DNA from: CAYHDV01 sp047619465
Lineage (GTDB): Bacteria; Patescibacteriota; Minisyncoccia; Phycocordibacterales; CSBR16-119
DNA: 6,065 nucleotides
Assembly: GCA_047619465.1 (NCBI GenBank)
Contig: JBLHJW010000030.1
Location: 1 to 6,065 of the forward strand
Direction: 5' to 3'
The notes under the pieces were generated by a model. That model searched no databases. It was given only the letters and a program-made list of their open reading frames with translations, and was not told where the DNA came from. Below are positions 4,104-6,065 of the stretch, piece by piece; position 1 is the first letter of the stretch, and the number at the start of each line of letters is the position of its first letter. Both the position numbers and the translations under genes were made by a program.

Positions 4104-4499
4104 ATGATCAAAAATCTTATGGACAATACAACAATAAATTTAAAAGCTACTGGAATGGATTTAACAGATGCGATTCGGGATTATGTAGAAAACAGAGTTA
4201 CCAATCTAAGTAAACTTCTTTCTAAAGTTGAATCAGATGTTTTGATAGAGTTTGAGGTTGCAAAAACTACAAACCATCACAATAATTCAGAGCATTTGTA
4301 CCGAGCAGAGTGTAGGGTGACATTTTCTGGAGAAGATTTCTACACTCAAGAAGAGTCATCAGATCTTTATGCATCTATCGATGCTGTAAAAGATAAGATC
4401 TTCAGAGATGTAAGAGATTCACGAGACCGATCTCGAAACCTATTTATTCGAAATGCTAGAAAAATTAAAAAACGAATCAAAGGATTTAAGCCTTGGTAA
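4104..4499 (+). CDS. hpf: Ribosome hibernation promoting factor (HPF/RaiA, S30EA family)
   Basis: A 131-residue protein with the HPF/RaiA beta-alpha-beta-beta-beta-alpha fold: TINLKATGMDLTDAIRDYVE (about 10-29) forms strand 1 and helix 1, then LIEFEVAKTT, YRAECRVTFSGEDFYTQEES and the helix YASIDAVKDKIFRDVRDSRD. A basic tail, RNARKIKKRIKGFKP, suits binding in the decoding channel of the 30S subunit. It lacks the long C-terminal dimerisation domain of 'long HPF', so it is the short type. In the family it inactivates ribosomes in slow growth. The true start may be ATG 4119 (MDNTTINLKA), which fits the family better; ATG 4104 is kept as the first after the promoter. No Shine-Dalgarno site is seen. 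The stop abuts a bidirectional terminator shared with fmt. Confidence 0.9.
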   Translation: MIKNLMDNTTINLKATGMDLTDAIRDYVENRVTNLSKLLSKVESDVLIEFEVAKTTNHHNNSEHLYRAECRVTFSGEDFYTQEESSDLYASIDAVKDKIFRDVRDSRDRSRNLFIRNARKIKKRIKGFKPW

Positions 4500-4541
4500 A
4501 AGAATATAAAAAATCCGCTTAAGCGGATTTTTTATATTCTT
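4500..4541. terminator. Bidirectional terminator, perfect 42-bp palindrome
   Basis: Each 21-base half is the exact reverse complement of the other. The core AATCCGCTTAAGCGGATT is flanked by A-tracts on one side and T-tracts on the other, so both strands give a GC-containing hairpin followed by a run of U. It starts one base after the hpf stop codon. On the minus strand it contains the final codons and stop (4519-4521) of fmt. Confidence 0.9.
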
Positions 4542-5391
4542 GCTCTTTTTTTCCCTCTGGAATTATTTTCTCAATTTGGAATTTATCATCTTTAAAGCTT
4601 GCTTGGGTTACTTTTACCCTCTTATGGCCCAGGCCATCCTCTCTGGCTTTGCCATTCACCTTATTGTTTTCAAAGTAAAACACGCCAGGCCATCCAAAGT
4701 ACGCTCTATATTTCAGCCACTTAGTTTCGTCTGAGTCTGACTCTAAAAGTTCACCATTTTTCTTCTCTATTTTTTTTGTATATGAGGCGAGTTTATGGTC
4801 TTGCTCTTGGGGGTCTATATTTCCAGCGAGCCACTCAGGAAGTGTTTCAGCTAGGATTTGTCCGCCTATTTCAAAAAGTTTCTGATGAAGGTCTGGGCTA
4901 GTCTCTGTGCCTGTTAACTCGATCAGTTCTTGAGCGATAATTGGCCCGTGGTCCATCTTTTCGTCTATTTGCATGACTGTTACACCCGTCTCTGCATCTC
5001 CCGCCAGGATAGTACTCTGAATAGGTGTCGCTCCTCGGTGAAGAGGAAGAAGAGATGGGTGAACATTCATAAAACCTTTTTTGGGAATATTCAAAATATT
5101 GTTATTTAGTATTTTACCGTAGGCTACAATGACACATACATTTGGATTTATATCCTTTAATTCCTGTTCAAAGTCTGAGTCTAGTTTTTCTGGAGTGAGG
5201 ACTGGAATATTGTTTTTCTCGCCCCAGGCTTTCGCTGGGCTCGGTTGAAGTTCAAGACCTCGTCCTGCAGGGCGGTCTGGGTTTGTAACAATGTGTGTAG
5301 GGAAGAGATTTGCCTTAGCTAGCTGATCTAGAACTATCACAGCTGGCTCAGGTGTTCCGAAGAATACAAAACTATCCTTCATAAGGGACAT
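4519..5391 (-). CDS. fmt: Methionyl-tRNA formyltransferase
   Basis: A 290-residue enzyme that transfers formyl from 10-formyltetrahydrofolate to initiator Met-tRNA in the cytosol. The N-terminal Rossmann domain opens FVFFGTPEPA, with VTNPDRPAGRGLELQPSPAK (tRNA-contact loop), VIVAYGKIL, and the catalytic block MNVHPSLLPLHRGATPIQ. Catalytic N109, H111 and D147 (KMDHGPII) are all present. The C-terminal OB-like domain (KWLKYRAYFGWPGVFYF onward) ends in IIPEGKKEQEYKKSA, slightly shorter than usual (about 310). ATG 5391 overlaps def by 20 bases; the in-frame ATG at 5382 (MKDSFVFFG) fits homologues about as well and overlaps by 11. Neither has a Shine-Dalgarno site, so translational coupling with def is likely. 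The last codons lie inside the terminator. Confidence 0.96.
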   Translation of the reverse strand: MSLMKDSFVFFGTPEPAVIVLDQLAKANLFPTHIVTNPDRPAGRGLELQPSPAKAWGEKNNIPVLTPEKLDSDFEQELKDINPNVCVIVAYGKILNNNILNIPKKGFMNVHPSLLPLHRGATPIQSTILAGDAETGVTVMQIDEKMDHGPIIAQELIELTGTETSPDLHQKLFEIGGQILAETLPEWLAGNIDPQEQDHKLASYTKKIEKKNGELLESDSDETKWLKYRAYFGWPGVFYFENNKVNGKAREDGLGHKRVKVTQASFKDDKFQIEKIIPEGKKEQEYKKSA

Positions 5392-5869
5392 TTTTTATAT
5401 CTGTAGCTTTGTCTATGAAGAGTATTCCATCCAAATGATCTATTTCATGTTGGAAAACTCTAGCAAGAATCCCACTGGCTTCGTACTCTAGATTTGTACC
5501 TTCCTCATTATAAGCTTGAATCTTTACACTTGATGGGCGTTCAACATTTCCATAAACACCGCGGATAGATAGACACCCTTCCTCGGCTGTGTCTGTGTCT
5601 TTAGACTCCCAAGTAACAACAGGGTTTACAAAAATCATATCCTCTGACGTTGGGTCTGATTCAAATAGCCTGTGTGAGACTATGAATACTCTTTTTGTAA
5701 CTCCGACCTGTGGAGCAGAAAGACCTATTCCATCGTCTTGAGTTTCTAGCGCTTCACGCATATCAGAAATAAGCGATTGAGTTTCATCGCTTTGAATGTT
5801 TTCTACTGGAACCTCTACTGAAACTTCTCGAAGTGTCGGATAGGGTATTTGCACTATTTCTTTTGACAT
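5372..5869 (-). CDS. def: Peptide deformylase
   Basis: A 165-residue metalloenzyme that removes formyl from the N-terminal methionine of new proteins. All three active-site motifs are visible: GIGLSAPQVG (47-56), EEGCLSIRG (97-104 region, metal ligand C99) and QHEIDHLDG (140-148, with H141, E142 and H145). Motif 1 has S where A is most common, a minor variant. Length and spacing are normal for a bacterial type. It is the first gene of a two-gene operon and overlaps fmt at its end, a common arrangement that pairs formylation with deformylation. The start at 5869 (MSKEIVQIPYPTLR) is supported by a promoter whose -10 ends 8 bases upstream, giving a leaderless mRNA. Confidence 0.97.
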   Translation of the reverse strand: MSKEIVQIPYPTLREVSVEVPVENIQSDETQSLISDMREALETQDDGIGLSAPQVGVTKRVFIVSHRLFESDPTSEDMIFVNPVVTWESKDTDTAEEGCLSIRGVYGNVERPSSVKIQAYNEEGTNLEYEASGILARVFQHEIDHLDGILFIDKATDIKNVPYEG

Positions 5870-5877
5870 ATGAAGGT

Positions 5878-5906
5878 ATTAAAGCATAAAAATCTTTGAT
5901 TGACAA
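5878..5906 (-). promoter_or_regulatory. Promoter of the def-fmt operon
   Basis: On the minus strand TTGTCA (5901-5906), a 17-base spacer ending in TGC, and TTTAAT (5878-5883). This is one of the few promoters in the window with a good -35. Transcription would start at or beside the def start codon at 5869. Confidence 0.7.
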
Positions 5907-5928
5907 ATACAATCATTTCATGCAGAAT
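5900..5928 (+). promoter_or_regulatory. Possible divergent promoter for the right-edge gene
   Basis: TTGACA at 5900-5905 is a perfect -35, and CAGAAT lies at the 17-base distance (5923-5928). The -10 is weak, and TGCAGAAT or the later AATAAT at 5942-5947 (five bases before the ATG) are alternatives. The TTGACA overlaps the -35 of the def promoter on the other strand. Confidence 0.35.
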
Positions 5929-5952
5929 AATTAAAAAATCAAATAATAAAAA

Positions 5953-6065
5953 ATGGGATACACAAAACTATTTTATAAGAAATCCAATAGACTTGGATTT
6001 GATTTTTACAAACTGTATCGAGAAGATACAGAAGCTCATATTAAAAATGATAATTATGAATGCGA
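5953..6065 (+). CDS. Protein of unknown function, N-terminal part (runs off window)
   Basis: Open from ATG 5953 to the window edge, 37 complete codons. The product begins MGYTKLFYKKSNRLGFDFY and continues KLYREDTEAHIKND. It is rich in Lys, Tyr and Phe, with no signal peptide or membrane segment in the visible part, so probably cytosolic. No family is recognised. It is divergent from def and shares its upstream region. An AATAAT five bases before the ATG could again make the message leaderless. Codon composition is consistent with a real gene, but with 37 codons the call remains tentative. Confidence 0.55.
   Translation, partial: MGYTKLFYKKSNRLGFDFYKLYREDTEAHIKNDNYEC

Noticed and set aside
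1..6065. CRISPR array, insertion sequence ends or toxin-antitoxin pair
   Set aside because: No regularly spaced identical repeats, no transposase or terminal inverted repeats, and no recognisable toxin or antitoxin gene were found in the window.

Overview
The window is AT-rich and very compact. The genes read in the standard code (no in-frame TGA is needed in any of them), and classical Shine-Dalgarno sites are almost absent. The gene set is a short def-fmt pair, a small YggU/DUF167 gene next to a short-form ribosome hibernation factor, a secreted 'HQPR...PEISKAYYGEL' protein, and a serine recombinase tail of the kind common in these genomes. Together these suggest a Patescibacteria (Candidate Phyla Radiation) genome, probably Parcubacteria/Paceibacteria. 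That placement is inference from protein character, not from a marker tree.

Left part (1-2710, minus strand): four separately promoted genes, read from right to left. They are a secreted or membrane-anchored five-bladed beta-propeller protein of the GH43/GH32-like fold (1673-2710), a 48-residue one-helix membrane protein (1371-1517), a zinc-less MDR/quinone-oxidoreductase-like dehydrogenase (299-1228), and the N-terminal part of a zinc-ribbon protein that leaves the window (1-147). Two of their upstream regions are recognisable copies of each other. Several inverted repeats lie in the promoters and gaps.

Middle (2711-3781): a decayed, gene-poor stretch. It holds a possible remnant of an SGNH-hydrolase C-terminus, a truncated secreted protein (3147-3419), and directly behind it in another frame the last ~110 codons of a large serine recombinase (3412-3747). 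The recombinase tail runs antisense into the 3' end of an intact tRNA-Asn(GTT) gene (3709-3781, minus strand). This looks like the scar of an element that used the tRNA gene as its attachment site and was then mostly deleted.

Right part (3782-6065): translation-related housekeeping genes. On the plus strand are a YggU/DUF167 protein (3853-4077) and an HPF/RaiA-type ribosome hibernation factor (4104-4499). Convergent to them on the minus strand is the def-fmt operon (peptide deformylase, methionyl-tRNA formyltransferase), which handles formylation and deformylation of initiator methionine. One perfect 42-bp palindrome between hpf and fmt serves as terminator for both directions and encodes the last fmt codons. 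A plus-strand gene of unknown function starts at 5953 and leaves the window.

Across the window, seven of the eight genes given a promoter call here at the head of a transcription unit have an extended -10 element (TGn followed by a TATAAT-like hexamer) ending only 6-8 bases before the start codon. The unidentified gene at 5953 also heads a unit, but its promoter could not be settled. The pattern points to leaderless mRNAs as the normal mode of expression here, and it was used to choose several starts.
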